A stretch of 64,000 bases of DNA from the NCBI RefSeq assembly GCF_006459125.1, contig NZ_CP041070.1, positions 2,108,001-2,172,000 on the forward strand, read 5' to 3'. The stretch is from Halarcobacter anaerophilus. GTDB taxonomy: Bacteria > Campylobacterota > Campylobacteria > Campylobacterales > Arcobacteraceae. The translations under genes and the position numbers were made by a program. Shown here piece by piece: positions 53,919 to 62,740 of the stretch. The notes beneath the pieces were generated by a model that searched no databases, had not been told where the DNA came from, and saw nothing but the letters and a program-made list of their open reading frames with translations. Numbering within the stretch: the stretch's first letter is position 1; each line of letters begins with the position of its first letter.

Positions 53919-54539
53919 ATGGTATTAGATATAACCTTTACAGTAATAGGCTCTTTGCTTATTTTATCTCTAATACCTCTTTATATATATAGAAAAGAGA
54001 TTTACCGAAAATTTTCTAAAGCAGGAGATACAAAAACACTTATTAACGATTTAAAAAGTTATTTAAGTGCCAACTGTCCAAAAATCAAATTTGATTATAA
54101 TGTTTTAAAAAAGTTTGAAAAAGAGAGTGACATAAGAGTAAAACAGACACTTATAGTAGAAGAACTCATCAAACAATTTGCCTATTTCCAATATGAGATG
54201 AATACGCAAAAATCGGTTCCTCATAATATGCTTTGGAGTAGTTACGACCAAAACTCAAAACTTTTAAAAGATAATAAACTTCCCAAAGATTGGACTCAAA
54301 GAAAAAAAACGGCCTGGGTTAGAGATGAAGGAAAATGCGACAGATGTGGCTGTAAAACGGAACTTTCAAAAACAAATGCTCTATTAGTAAAGCAGATGAA
54401 AGACGGAGGCGGTTTTAATCTGGAAAATATAGTGATTTTGTGCAATGATTGTTCAAGAATAATAAAATCTTCAAATCTGGAAAAAACAAGAAAAGATTTG
54501 AATCTTTTAGATAAACTTATGGGCAAAATCTTTTTTTAA
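53919..54539 (+). CDS. Membrane-anchored HNH-like zinc-finger protein, nuclease motif lost
   Basis: The 206-residue protein has an N-terminal membrane helix (about 4-25), a helical stretch, then an HNH-type zinc domain with two CxxC pairs (CDRCGC and CNDCSR) near 140-185. The core expected to read HHI then N then H is VKQMKDGGGFNLENIVILC: the catalytic His pair is missing although the LENIVILC strand remains. It is therefore probably a zinc-stabilised binding domain, not a nuclease. It ends 4 bp inside the convergent secretin gene. Confidence 0.72.
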   Translation: MVLDITFTVIGSLLILSLIPLYIYRKEIYRKFSKAGDTKTLINDLKSYLSANCPKIKFDYNVLKKFEKESDIRVKQTLIVEELIKQFAYFQYEMNTQKSVPHNMLWSSYDQNSKLLKDNKLPKDWTQRKKTAWVRDEGKCDRCGCKTELSKTNALLVKQMKDGGGFNLENIVILCNDCSRIIKSSNLEKTRKDLNLLDKLMGKIFF

Positions 54540-55993
54540 ATTCCGAAATACTCTTTAATCATCTCTTTGTGCAGAGTTTTACTGCTAAGAGTCTCATTTT
54601 TATTCTCAACTTTTTTTGTTTTTCTCTTTTTTAGCTTTATTAATACTTTTTCCAAAAACTGATCTTCCAGACTTTTTAATTTTGACAACTCTTTTCTTAC
54701 ATACGTTAAATCTCTGTTTTCAGGAATTATATATGGAGTTATTACCACAACAAGATTTTTGTTTTGTGAATTTTCGCTTCTGTTTTTAAAAAGTTCGCCT
54801 ATTAAAGGAATATCTCCAGCAAAAGGAACTTTTTGTACTGTTTTTTCATTTTTCTTTTCCATTAATCCTCCTATAATAACACTCTCGCCGTTGTTTAATA
54901 TGGCTTGTGTTTTTATCTCTTTTTTTGAAGTATCAGGATTAAAATAGGTATTATCTCTGTTTTTTATATTTTCAACAAGGGTTGTAACTTCTAAATATAC
55001 TTTGTTGTTTTTAGATACTCTTGGCTTAACATTAAGGGTTAAACCCACATCTTCTCTTTCATAACTATTTGTCGTATTTCCTCCGTCAGTTACCGTTGTT
55101 CCTGTTTGAATTGAGATAGTTTCACCTACATAAATTGAACTTGCTTTATTGTTTATACACAAAATTGAAGGCTCAGAGATAATATCAAGTCCATAAGTTT
55201 TATTAAGAAGATTTAAAGAGGCTCCCAATGCCAAGGTTGAAGTAACATTGGGTATTTCTAGACCTATACTTGAAGTATTTATAGCAATAGCTTCACCTCC
55301 GTTTAGATTTGAAGAGAAAGTATATAAACCGCCTGAATAAGACTTTCCTCCTAAAATGCCGAATTTTATACCTATATCTTCAATCAAATCATTATCCAAC
55401 TCCACAATCAAAGCTTTGACATAAACCTGTTTTTTCTCAATATCCAGCTTTTTGATAAACTCTTTTAGATTTTCAATCTCTTCTAAATTTCCGTCTAAAA
55501 CAATAGAATTTAACTCTTCATTCACAGCAACAGTAGGTTTTGAAAACTTTTCATAAACTCTTTTTTCAATAATCTTATTAAGAACTTTTTCTACGTTTTT
55601 TGCATCGATATTCTCTAAAAATAGAATCTCGCAATGATTTTTTATCTTATCTGTTTTTTTCTCTTTTTTAGGAAGTTCTATATTTTCTTCTTTAGGATCA
55701 ATTTTTACTACTCTTAAGATTTCTTTGCTTTGAACTATTTTATAGCCTTTTGATTTTAGTGTATATTTTAAAATATCAAGTAAGCTCTCTTTTTTTATTG
55801 CAGAGCTTGAGAGAAAATCCAATTTACCCTCGATTTTATTAGTTACTAAAATATTTTTTTCTATCTCTTTTGAAGTAATTTTTATAAGTTCGTTTATATC
55901 CAAATCTTTAAAGTTTATATTTATTAACTGGGAGCAGAAAAGAGAAGACGGAAGATGAAAAGACAAAAAGAGAAAAGAGAACAAGAGTTTCAT
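54536..55993 (-). CDS. Secretin of MSHA/type IV pilus type (MshL-like)
   Basis: The 485-residue protein has a signal peptide (about 1-20), an N-terminal secretin/TonB short domain (NINFKDLDINELIKITSKEI), N0/N1-like modules and the secretin barrel with KKQVYVKALIVELD and VPFAGDIPLIGELFKNRS, a conserved secretin signature. It would form the outer-membrane pore of a pilus or type II-like secretion system. No other pilus genes are next to it, which is unusual, so it is probably part of a split locus. The name MshL is a best guess. Confidence 0.87.
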   Translation of the reverse strand: MKLLFSFLFLSFHLPSSLFCSQLININFKDLDINELIKITSKEIEKNILVTNKIEGKLDFLSSSAIKKESLLDILKYTLKSKGYKIVQSKEILRVVKIDPKEENIELPKKEKKTDKIKNHCEILFLENIDAKNVEKVLNKIIEKRVYEKFSKPTVAVNEELNSIVLDGNLEEIENLKEFIKKLDIEKKQVYVKALIVELDNDLIEDIGIKFGILGGKSYSGGLYTFSSNLNGGEAIAINTSSIGLEIPNVTSTLALGASLNLLNKTYGLDIISEPSILCINNKASSIYVGETISIQTGTTVTDGGNTTNSYEREDVGLTLNVKPRVSKNNKVYLEVTTLVENIKNRDNTYFNPDTSKKEIKTQAILNNGESVIIGGLMEKKNEKTVQKVPFAGDIPLIGELFKNRSENSQNKNLVVVITPYIIPENRDLTYVRKELSKLKSLEDQFLEKVLIKLKKRKTKKVENKNETLSSKTLHKEMIKEYFGI

Positions 55994-56040
55994 TTAAATC
56001 CTTAAATATTATAATTTAAAAGATTATATTTTAAAAGCTC

Positions 56041-56616
56041 TTAAAGTTTAATTTCCACCTCTCTTGGAAGTTCTGTTTTTAAACTGCTTAACTGTTCATC
56101 GCTTATTTGCAGATGAAGTTTTACCTTTGAAGTAAACTCTTTATTGCTAACAATAATATTCAAACTGTTTATAAGATATTCAACTTTTGAAAGAGTAGAA
56201 TAATCAACTTCTATAATAGCTGTTTGCAGTTTTTCATATTTTAAAAGTTCGGCACTGTTTATTACCAAATTTACAGAATCACTGTAAGCTCTGACTAAAC
56301 CTCCCGTTCCTAGCTTTGTACCGCCAAAATACCTTACGATTATAACTGCACTGTTTATAAGTTCATTTCCCGCCAATACATTTAATGCAGGTTTACCGCT
56401 GGTTCCTTTTGGCTCTCCGTCATCACTGCTGTTTTCAACAATCTGCTCAAACTCATTTAAATATCTATACGCATAAACAAAATGTCTTGCTTTAGTATGT
56501 TCTTCTCTTAATCTTTTCATTAAAGAATCAAACAGAGAATAAGGAGTTAAATAGGCTATAAATTTTGATTTTTTTTCTTCATAAGTTTGCGAAAACTCTT
56601 CTTTTATAAAATACAT
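56041..56616 (-). CDS. IMPACT-family (YigZ) protein
   Basis: The 191-residue protein has the N-terminal UPF0029 domain (SKFIAYLTPYSLFDSLMKRL, ARHFVYAYRYL, SDDGEPKGTSGKPALNVL and VRYFGGTKLGTGGLVRAYSD) and a C-terminal DUF1949-like part. The role in translation control is known for the eukaryotic homologue; bacterial function is not settled. It is a single gene, divergent from tlyA. Confidence 0.92.
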   Translation of the reverse strand: MYFIKEEFSQTYEEKKSKFIAYLTPYSLFDSLMKRLREEHTKARHFVYAYRYLNEFEQIVENSSDDGEPKGTSGKPALNVLAGNELINSAVIIVRYFGGTKLGTGGLVRAYSDSVNLVINSAELLKYEKLQTAIIEVDYSTLSKVEYLINSLNIIVSNKEFTSKVKLHLQISDEQLSSLKTELPREVEIKL

Positions 56617-56661
56617 GATGAAATTTTACTTAAAATAATCTAATTTAGAGCTTTTTTTTAT

Positions 56662-56667
56662 TATAAT
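56662..56667 (+). promoter_or_regulatory. -10 element 6 bp before the tlyA ATG (possible leaderless start)
   Basis: TATAAT is followed by only six bases and then the ATG at 56674, with no ribosome-binding site between. A transcript starting the usual 6-7 bases after the -10 would begin at or beside the A of the ATG. Confidence 0.45.
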
Positions 56668-56673
56668 CTTTTC

Positions 56674-57381
56674 ATGAGATTAGACCTTTATCTAACAAAA
56701 AATTTTGATATTCAAAGCAGAAACAAAGCCCATGAAATTATAAAGTCAAATAAAGTAAAAGTTGACGGTAAAACTGTTTCAAAACCCTCATTTTTAGTAG
56801 ATGAAACTTCAAAAATAGAACTATTGGAAGAGGATTTTTATGTAAGCAGAGCGGCATATAAACTAAAACATTTTTTAGATGAGATAAAAATTGATTTAAA
56901 AAACAAAGAGGCTTTGGATATAGGAAGCAGTACGGGTGGATTTACCCAGATTTTGCTCTTAAACAGTATCAAAAAAGTTACTTGCGTGGATGTAGGTTCA
57001 AATCAGTTACATGAAAAAATAAAAAACGATAAAAGAATTGTTTTTTTTGAAAAACAAGATATAAGAAAATTTCAAAGTGATAAAAAGTTTGATCTTGTAA
57101 CTTGTGATGTCTCTTTTATCTCTATTTTAAATATATTAAAAGAGATAGACTCTTTTGCAAAAAATGAGATTATAATTTTATTTAAACCTCAGTTTGAAGT
57201 AGGAACAAATGTTAAAAGAGATAAAAAAGGTGTGGTAAAAGATAAAAAAGCCGTTTTAAAAGCAAGAGAGAAATTTTTAGATCAAACCAAACTTTTAAAC
57301 TGGAAACTAAAATACAATTCACAAAGTAAACTTGAAGGAAAAGAGGGAAATGAAGAAGAGCTCTTCTATTTTAATAAATAA
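56674..57381 (+). CDS. tlyA: TlyA-type rRNA 2'-O-methyltransferase
   Basis: The 235-residue protein has an N-terminal S4 RNA-binding domain (MRLDLYLTKNFDIQSRNKA, about 1-60) and an FtsJ-like SAM methyltransferase domain (EALDIGSSTGGFTQILL, VTCDVSFISI, FKPQFEVG). In other bacteria TlyA methylates 16S and 23S rRNA ribose and affects capreomycin sensitivity. It lacks a ribosome-binding site. The 3' end overlaps ribF by 32 bp. Confidence 0.92.
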   Translation: MRLDLYLTKNFDIQSRNKAHEIIKSNKVKVDGKTVSKPSFLVDETSKIELLEEDFYVSRAAYKLKHFLDEIKIDLKNKEALDIGSSTGGFTQILLLNSIKKVTCVDVGSNQLHEKIKNDKRIVFFEKQDIRKFQSDKKFDLVTCDVSFISILNILKEIDSFAKNEIIILFKPQFEVGTNVKRDKKGVVKDKKAVLKAREKFLDQTKLLNWKLKYNSQSKLEGKEGNEEELFYFNK

Positions 57382-58195
57382 AAAAGATATTACGGCAATA
57401 GCCTTGGGAGGTTTTGACGGGATGCACTTAGCACATCAAAAACTCTTTAAACATTTAGGAGAAAAAGGAGCTATTGTCTCTATAGAATCCGAATATGCCA
57501 ATTTAACGCCTAAAACATACAGACAAGAGTACTCTTCTTATCCTATTTATTACTATCTTTTAGAAAATATAAAAAATTTAAGCGGTCAAGAGTTTATCTC
57601 TTTGATAAAAGAGGAATTCCCAAATCTAAAAAAGATTGTAGTAGGTTTTGATTTTTGTTTCGGGAAAAACAGAAAAAACTGTATAAATGAGTTAAAAGAG
57701 CTTTTTAAAGGAGAAGTTGTTGTCGTAGATGAAGTAAAAACACACGGCATAGCAATTCACTCAAGAGTTATTAGAGATTATATTAAAGACGGAAATATAA
57801 AAATGGCAAACTCTCTTTTGGGAAGAGAGTATAAAATATTCGGAACACAAGTAAAAGGTCAAGGATTAGGCTCTAAAAGTTTTGTTCCTACTATAAATTT
57901 AAATATTGAAGATTTTATTCTGCCTACAGAAGGTGTTTATGCAACTAAAACAATAATAAATGAAGAAGAGTACGACTCGGTAACTTTTTTAGGACACAGA
58001 GTAACAACAGACGGAAGTTTTGCCGTAGAAACACATATTTTGGGAAAAGAGATAATAAACAAATTTTCATTGGTTCAAATAAAATTTTACGACAAAATAA
58101 GAGAGAACAAAAAGTTTGACTCTTTTGAAGCTTTAAAAAAACAGATTGAAGTTGATATAAACAAAACAAAAGAGTTTTTTTCAAAAGCAGTTTGA
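57350..58195 (+). CDS. ribF: Bifunctional riboflavin kinase / FAD synthetase
   Basis: ATG 57350 is used; a TTG at 57332 is less likely, and GAGGG stands just before the ATG. The 281-residue protein has an N-terminal FAD synthetase domain (ALGGFDGMHLAHQKL with the HxxH motif, then VVGFDFCFGKNRKN) and a C-terminal riboflavin kinase domain (GTQVKGQGLGSKSFVPTINL). It makes FMN and FAD. The arrangement tlyA-ribF with overlap is usual in this group. Confidence 0.93.
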   Translation: MKKSSSILINKKDITAIALGGFDGMHLAHQKLFKHLGEKGAIVSIESEYANLTPKTYRQEYSSYPIYYYLLENIKNLSGQEFISLIKEEFPNLKKIVVGFDFCFGKNRKNCINELKELFKGEVVVVDEVKTHGIAIHSRVIRDYIKDGNIKMANSLLGREYKIFGTQVKGQGLGSKSFVPTINLNIEDFILPTEGVYATKTIINEEEYDSVTFLGHRVTTDGSFAVETHILGKEIINKFSLVQIKFYDKIRENKKFDSFEALKKQIEVDINKTKEFFSKAV

Positions 58196-58221
58196 TAAAT
58201 TGTTATTAATCTTCATTTAGA

Positions 58222-58227
58222 TAAAAT
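58222..58227 (+). promoter_or_regulatory. Possible -10 element 7 bp before the cmoA ATG
   Basis: TAAAAT is followed by seven bases and the ATG at 58235, without a ribosome-binding site, the same layout as at tlyA. It may produce a leaderless transcript, or cmoA may simply be read from ribF, 39 bp upstream. Confidence 0.3.
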
Positions 58228-58234
58228 ATCTCTT

Positions 58235-58945
58235 ATGACAGATAAGGTATTTGAAAAAACAATTACAAAACAGTTTGAATTTGATGAAGACGTAGCATCG
58301 GTATTTGACGATATGTTAAGCCGTTCTATCCCTTTTTACAAAGAGATGCAAAGACTTACCATAAATTTTGGACTTAAATTTTTAAAAGAGAGTGACAAAG
58401 TCTATGATTTGGGATGTTCTACAGCTTCAACACTTATCGAACTTAGCAAACACTCACCGTTTCCTCTTGAATTAATAGGAATAGATAACTCTGAAGCGAT
58501 GCTTCAAAGAGCAAGAAAAAAGTGTAAAGCTTTCGGAGTGGAAGTAAAACTTTTAAATGAAGATCTGCATAAAGCAAACTACGATGATGCAAAACTTATA
58601 ATTTCAAACTATACTTTACAATTTATAAGACCTCTACAAAGAGAAAAATTAGTAAAAAAAATCTATAATAGCCTACAAAAAGATGGAATATTTATTTTTT
58701 GTGAAAAAGTTATCTCATCTGATAAAGTTTTAGGCAAACAGTACATTGATGAATATTATGAATTTAAAAAAAGACAAGGCTACAGTGAATTTGAAATTTC
58801 GCAAAAAAGGGAAGCTTTGGAAAATGTACTTATACCTTATACTGAAGAAGAAAATAAAAATATGATTTTAGATGCAGGTTTTAGCCATTGTGAAACACTT
58901 TTCAAATGGGTAAATTTTGCAACATTTATAGCAATAAAAAAATAA
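58235..58945 (+). CDS. cmoA: Carboxy-S-adenosyl-L-methionine synthase
   Basis: The 236-residue SAM-domain enzyme carboxylates SAM with prephenate to make Cx-SAM, used by CmoB for wobble-uridine modification of tRNAs. Motifs: [20 protein letters not shown] at the N-terminus, [15 protein letters not shown] for SAM, and [16 protein letters not shown]. No cmoB is in the window. The next gene starts 11 nt after its stop. Confidence 0.93.
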   Translation: MTDKVFEKTITKQFEFDEDVASVFDDMLSRSIPFYKEMQRLTINFGLKFLKESDKVYDLGCSTASTLIELSKHSPFPLELIGIDNSEAMLQRARKKCKAFGVEVKLLNEDLHKANYDDAKLIISNYTLQFIRPLQREKLVKKIYNSLQKDGIFIFCEKVISSDKVLGKQYIDEYYEFKKRQGYSEFEISQKREALENVLIPYTEEENKNMILDAGFSHCETLFKWVNFATFIAIKK

Positions 58946-58956
58946 AAAGGAAAAGA

Positions 58957-59463
58957 ATGTTAGAAGTTGGACAAACAGCACCGAAATTTTGCGCACAAAA
59001 CCAAGATGATATAGAGATTTGCTCAAGGGATCTTTTAGGCAAATGGATCGTTTTATATTTTTATCCTAAAGATTTGACTCCTGGATGTACAAATGAAGCT
59101 TGCGATTTTACGGCTGCTATGCCTGAATTTGAAGATTTAGATGCGGTTATTTTAGGAGTTAGCCCCGATGATACGGCAAAACACAGAAGATTTATAGAAA
59201 AAAAAGAGCTTACAATTACGCTTCTATCCGATATTGATAAGAAAATGTGTGAAGATTATCAAGTTTGGCAACTAAAACAATTTATGGGAAAAGAGTTTAT
59301 GGGAGTTGTCAGAACAACTTTTATAATAGACCCTGAAGGTAAAATTGCTGCCGTTTGGCCAAAAGTCAGTGTAAGAAAAAAGAAAACCGTAAAAGGTGAA
59401 AAAATAGAGATACTTCATGCAAATGAAGTAAAAGAAAAATTAAAAGAGCTACAAGGAAAGTAA
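58957..59463 (+). CDS. bcp: Thioredoxin-dependent peroxiredoxin (Bcp/PrxQ)
   Basis: ATG 58957 follows AAAAGG; an in-frame start at 58906 lies inside cmoA and is rejected. The 168-residue peroxiredoxin has the peroxidatic Cys and a second Cys five residues later in DLTPGCTNEACDF, typical of PrxQ-alpha, as well as VVRTTFIIDPEG. It reduces hydroperoxides in the cytoplasm using thioredoxin. Its stop overlaps the next ATG by one base. Confidence 0.94.
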   Translation: MLEVGQTAPKFCAQNQDDIEICSRDLLGKWIVLYFYPKDLTPGCTNEACDFTAAMPEFEDLDAVILGVSPDDTAKHRRFIEKKELTITLLSDIDKKMCEDYQVWQLKQFMGKEFMGVVRTTFIIDPEGKIAAVWPKVSVRKKKTVKGEKIEILHANEVKEKLKELQGK

Positions 59464-60545
59464 TGAAATTTTTAACAAAAACAGTATTTGCCCTATTTGC
59501 AACAACGATTCTCTCTCAAGGACTAAGTGCAAAAACAACAATCTGCTATAAAAAAGATTGGAAAACTCCCTCAACAATCGAAGACACAAAACTTGACGGG
59601 GGTGAATGCGACGGTGAATTATCTTACAAAGATATGCTTAAGAACGGTTGGTTTCTAAAAGATATAAAAATAGAAAAAGGTACAGTAGGATTAAACTATA
59701 TTTATGTATTAACAGACCAAAAAATGATTGACATAGATAATAGTACCTTTATGGAAAACAAAGTAGTAAAACTTGATTACAAAGCAATCGCTTCTAAAAT
59801 TACTAATATTACTGATGAAACGGCAAAAATCAGTATCGGTAACTTAAGAGTCGGACAAAGTGCAATTATTCAACATAGATATGAAAACAGTAAATCACTT
59901 ATTGTTTCAAGTGCTTATGTAACCTCTTCAAACAGCAACAGTTCAACAATCAAATTTATTCCTTTTCTTGATTTAAAACAAAATGCCCTTCCAACTTCAA
60001 ACAGAAAACCTCAAGACGGTGATATTGCTATATTAAATTATCTTTATGATGCTTCACTTATAATTGCACCTTCACAAGATGCTTTTACGGCAACAAGACA
60101 AAAATTCAAAGAGAATAACTTTTTACACTCTGATCTTTTTGCAGCTTATTTAAAAAAAGAGGGTATTCCTTTTCCTTCAAAACAGATTATTCAAGATTAT
60201 GCCCTGTCTCAAAACTTGGGAACAATATTTTTTGTAATAGGAAGTACGGTTTATGTAGTAGATACAAGAACTTTTGCAATTTTAGAAAAAGATGCGATAT
60301 CATATAACTTTGTAGAAGATGAAAAGATGCCTTTTTATACAAGAGTAGAAAAAATCGAAAAAAATCTTGTTACTTCTTTATTAGACGTTTCAAGCTGGTT
60401 CTCTTTTCTTGACGATATTTTCGGCGATGATGAAAGATCAGAAGATGAAATTCTTCTTGAAGATGAGATTGCTTCGGGAGAAATTAACGTAAAACCGGAA
60501 ATCTATAATAATTATTATAAAACTATTTTAGGTATTAAACAATGA
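59463..60545 (+). CDS. PgbA-like protein (plasminogen-binding N-terminal domain)
   Basis: The 360-residue protein has a signal peptide (about 1-22, ending LSA-KT) and an N-terminal domain resembling Helicobacter PgbA/PgbB. Part of the sequence is low in complexity (SSNSNSSTIKF). It is probably periplasmic or at the cell surface; plasminogen binding is shown only for the Helicobacter proteins, and its length and C-terminus differ. An acidic C-terminal segment (DDIFGDDERSEDEILLEDE) is notable. It overlaps bcp by 1 and glcD by 4 bp. Confidence 0.75.
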   Translation: MKFLTKTVFALFATTILSQGLSAKTTICYKKDWKTPSTIEDTKLDGGECDGELSYKDMLKNGWFLKDIKIEKGTVGLNYIYVLTDQKMIDIDNSTFMENKVVKLDYKAIASKITNITDETAKISIGNLRVGQSAIIQHRYENSKSLIVSSAYVTSSNSNSSTIKFIPFLDLKQNALPTSNRKPQDGDIAILNYLYDASLIIAPSQDAFTATRQKFKENNFLHSDLFAAYLKKEGIPFPSKQIIQDYALSQNLGTIFFVIGSTVYVVDTRTFAILEKDAISYNFVEDEKMPFYTRVEKIEKNLVTSLLDVSSWFSFLDDIFGDDERSEDEILLEDEIASGEINVKPEIYNNYYKTILGIKQ

Positions 60546-61930
60546 TGAACCAAGAACATATAGACTTTTTTATCTCTATAGTAGGTAAAGAGAATGTATA
60601 CAGTGATAAAGCCCACAAAATAGCATATTGCTATGATGCAACAAAAGAGAGATTTGAACCCGATGCGGTAGTTTTTCCAAGAGATGAACAAGATGTATCG
60701 AAAGTTTTAAAATACTGCAATGAACATAAAATAGTTATTGTTCCAAGAGGTGCGGGAAGCGGTTTTACAGGCGGAGCTCTTCCTTCAAACGGAGGAATTA
60801 TTTTAAGTTTAGAAAGACATATGAATAAACTTCTTGAAATTGATATGGAAAATATGGTGGGAGTTGTACAACCCGGACTTGTTAATATGCAGTTTCAAAA
60901 AGCAGTTGAAGAAGTAGGACTTTTTTATCCGCCTGATCCTGCTAGTGAAGAGTATTCTACTTTAGGTGGAAACGTATCTGAAAATGCAGGAGGAATGAGA
61001 GCAGCTAAATACGGTATTACCAAAGATTATGTTGTTGCTCTAAGAGCAGTTCTTCCAAACGGTGATATTATTGTTGCGGGTAAAAAAACTATTAAAGATG
61101 TAGCAGGATACAATACGGCAGGAATTTTAATTGCCAGTGAGGGAACTCTTGCAGTTATTACACAAATGACTTTAAAACTTATTCCAAAACCAAAATTCAA
61201 AAAAACATATATGGGAATTTTTCCTGACGTAAATAAAGCAATGAATGCAGTTTTTAAATCTCTTGCAGCCGGAGCAAATCCTGTTGCCATGGAATTTTTA
61301 GATGCGCTTGTAATAAAAGCCTTAAAAGAAAAATTTCCTCAAGTAGAATTACCTCAAGATGCAGGTGGAATTTTAGTAGGAGACGTTGACGGAAGTTCCT
61401 TAGCCGATGTAAATGCACAACTTGAAACCCTGAAAGAATCTTTTTCTAAAAACGGTTCTATCGGATTTATTATTGCAAAAGATGAAGAAGAGAGTAAAAA
61501 ACTTTGGTTTGCAAGAAGAAATGCTTCTCCTGCAACTGCCATTTATGGAACAAAAAAATTAAATGAAGATATCTCCGTTCCAAGATCAAAACTTCCCGAA
61601 GCTTTAGACGGAATCTATGCAATCGGTAAAAAATACGGTTTTAATGTTCCTTGTTTCGGTCATGCAGGAGACGGAAATATCCATGTTAACGTTATGGTAA
61701 AAGATAAAAATAATCCAAAAGAGATGGAAGACGGACATAAAGCTATTAAAGAGATTTTCCAATTTGTAGTTGATTTGGAAGGAACTTTAAGCGGAGAACA
61801 TGGTATTGGATTATCTAAAGCTCCTTTTATGAATATTGCTTTTACCCAAGCTGAAATCAATCTATTTAAAAACATAAAAAAAGCTTTTGATCCAAACAAT
61901 ATTCTAAATCCTCATAAAATGGGTCTCTAA
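60542..61930 (+). CDS. glcD: FAD-linked glycolate/D-lactate oxidase subunit
   Basis: The 462-residue enzyme has a PCMH-type FAD-binding domain (VPRGAGSGFTGGALPSNGGI, PGLVNMQFQKA, EYSTLGGNVSENAGGM) and a FAD-oxidase C-terminal domain (FGHAGDGNIHVNVM, GEHGIGLSK). It would oxidise glycolate or D-lactate at the inner face of the membrane. The GlcE and GlcF partners are not next to it, so D-lactate dehydrogenase is an alternative. Its start ATGATG overlaps the previous stop by 4 bp. Confidence 0.9.
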   Translation: MMNQEHIDFFISIVGKENVYSDKAHKIAYCYDATKERFEPDAVVFPRDEQDVSKVLKYCNEHKIVIVPRGAGSGFTGGALPSNGGIILSLERHMNKLLEIDMENMVGVVQPGLVNMQFQKAVEEVGLFYPPDPASEEYSTLGGNVSENAGGMRAAKYGITKDYVVALRAVLPNGDIIVAGKKTIKDVAGYNTAGILIASEGTLAVITQMTLKLIPKPKFKKTYMGIFPDVNKAMNAVFKSLAAGANPVAMEFLDALVIKALKEKFPQVELPQDAGGILVGDVDGSSLADVNAQLETLKESFSKNGSIGFIIAKDEEESKKLWFARRNASPATAIYGTKKLNEDISVPRSKLPEALDGIYAIGKKYGFNVPCFGHAGDGNIHVNVMVKDKNNPKEMEDGHKAIKEIFQFVVDLEGTLSGEHGIGLSKAPFMNIAFTQAEINLFKNIKKAFDPNNILNPHKMGL

Positions 61931-61939
61931 AATTGTAAA

Positions 61940-62740
61940 ATGGAAGATTCTGATATCGTAAAAAAACCTTTTAGGAGTCTATTAAAAGCTTTAGACTCCT
62001 TTTTCAACGATGACACGACATATTATGCCGCAAGTCTAAGTTTTTTTACAATTTTCTCTCTTTTACCTATTATCGCACTTTTGATTTCAATAATTTCAAG
62101 TTTGGAAATAGTTCAACAATATCATGATATTTTTGTTGAGTATATTTTTGATATCTTAAATCCTACTCATTCAAAAGCTTTTATCCAAACTTTCACCGAC
62201 TATATCTCAAACTCAAATAAACTGGGATTTTTGGGTCTTTTATATATGCTTTTCGTATTTATTATGTTTTTTAAAGATTATGAATATATAGTAAATAAAA
62301 TACACAATGCAAAAAGAAAACCTCTGCTTCAATCTTTCTTTTTCTATCTTGTATTTTTAATTACTCTGCCTCTTATGTTAGCAGCACTAAACATTGCGTT
62401 AAGTTTTTATGAAAACAGTTTTTTTAACTGGTTTATAACCTTCATGTTTGCATGGTTTATATTTTTCGGTCTGTTTAAATTAAGCGTTAATAAGCCGATC
62501 TCTTTTAAAGCTGCCGCAATTTCATCTTTATTTACTCTAATAGTTTTGTCTATTACAAAAAATCTGTTTGTCTATTATGTAATTTATAATAAAACTTATA
62601 CGACAATTTACGGTTCTTTGGCTATTTTATTATTTTCATTTTTTTGGATTTATATCTCTTGGGTGATTTATCTTTACGGAATAAAGATGTGTCATAGATT
62701 GAATATTCAGGAAAGAATAAAAAACAGAGCAAAAGATTAA
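61940..62740 (+). CDS. YihY/BrkB-family membrane protein
   Basis: The 266-residue protein with six or seven hydrophobic helices has the family start FNDDTTYYAASLSFFTIFSLLPII and the C-terminal YGSLAILLFSFFWIYISWVIYLYG. It was once called ribonuclease BN in error; its actual function is unknown. It follows glcD by 9 nt without a clear ribosome-binding site. It ends 4 bp inside the convergent sensor gene. Confidence 0.9.
   Translation: MEDSDIVKKPFRSLLKALDSFFNDDTTYYAASLSFFTIFSLLPIIALLISIISSLEIVQQYHDIFVEYIFDILNPTHSKAFIQTFTDYISNSNKLGFLGLLYMLFVFIMFFKDYEYIVNKIHNAKRKPLLQSFFFYLVFLITLPLMLAALNIALSFYENSFFNWFITFMFAWFIFFGLFKLSVNKPISFKAAAISSLFTLIVLSITKNLFVYYVIYNKTYTTIYGSLAILLFSFFWIYISWVIYLYGIKMCHRLNIQERIKNRAKD

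Noticed and set aside
58906-58956. Longer start for the peroxiredoxin at 58906
   Set aside because: The extra residues lie within cmoA in another frame and do not belong to the peroxiredoxin fold; ATG 58957 follows AAAAGG.
58730-59042. TTAGGCAA at 58730-58737 and 59035-59042 as further island boxes
   Set aside because: Both lie inside cmoA and bcp coding sequence, the left half of the box does not match, and no -10 hexamer stands 43 nt downstream.
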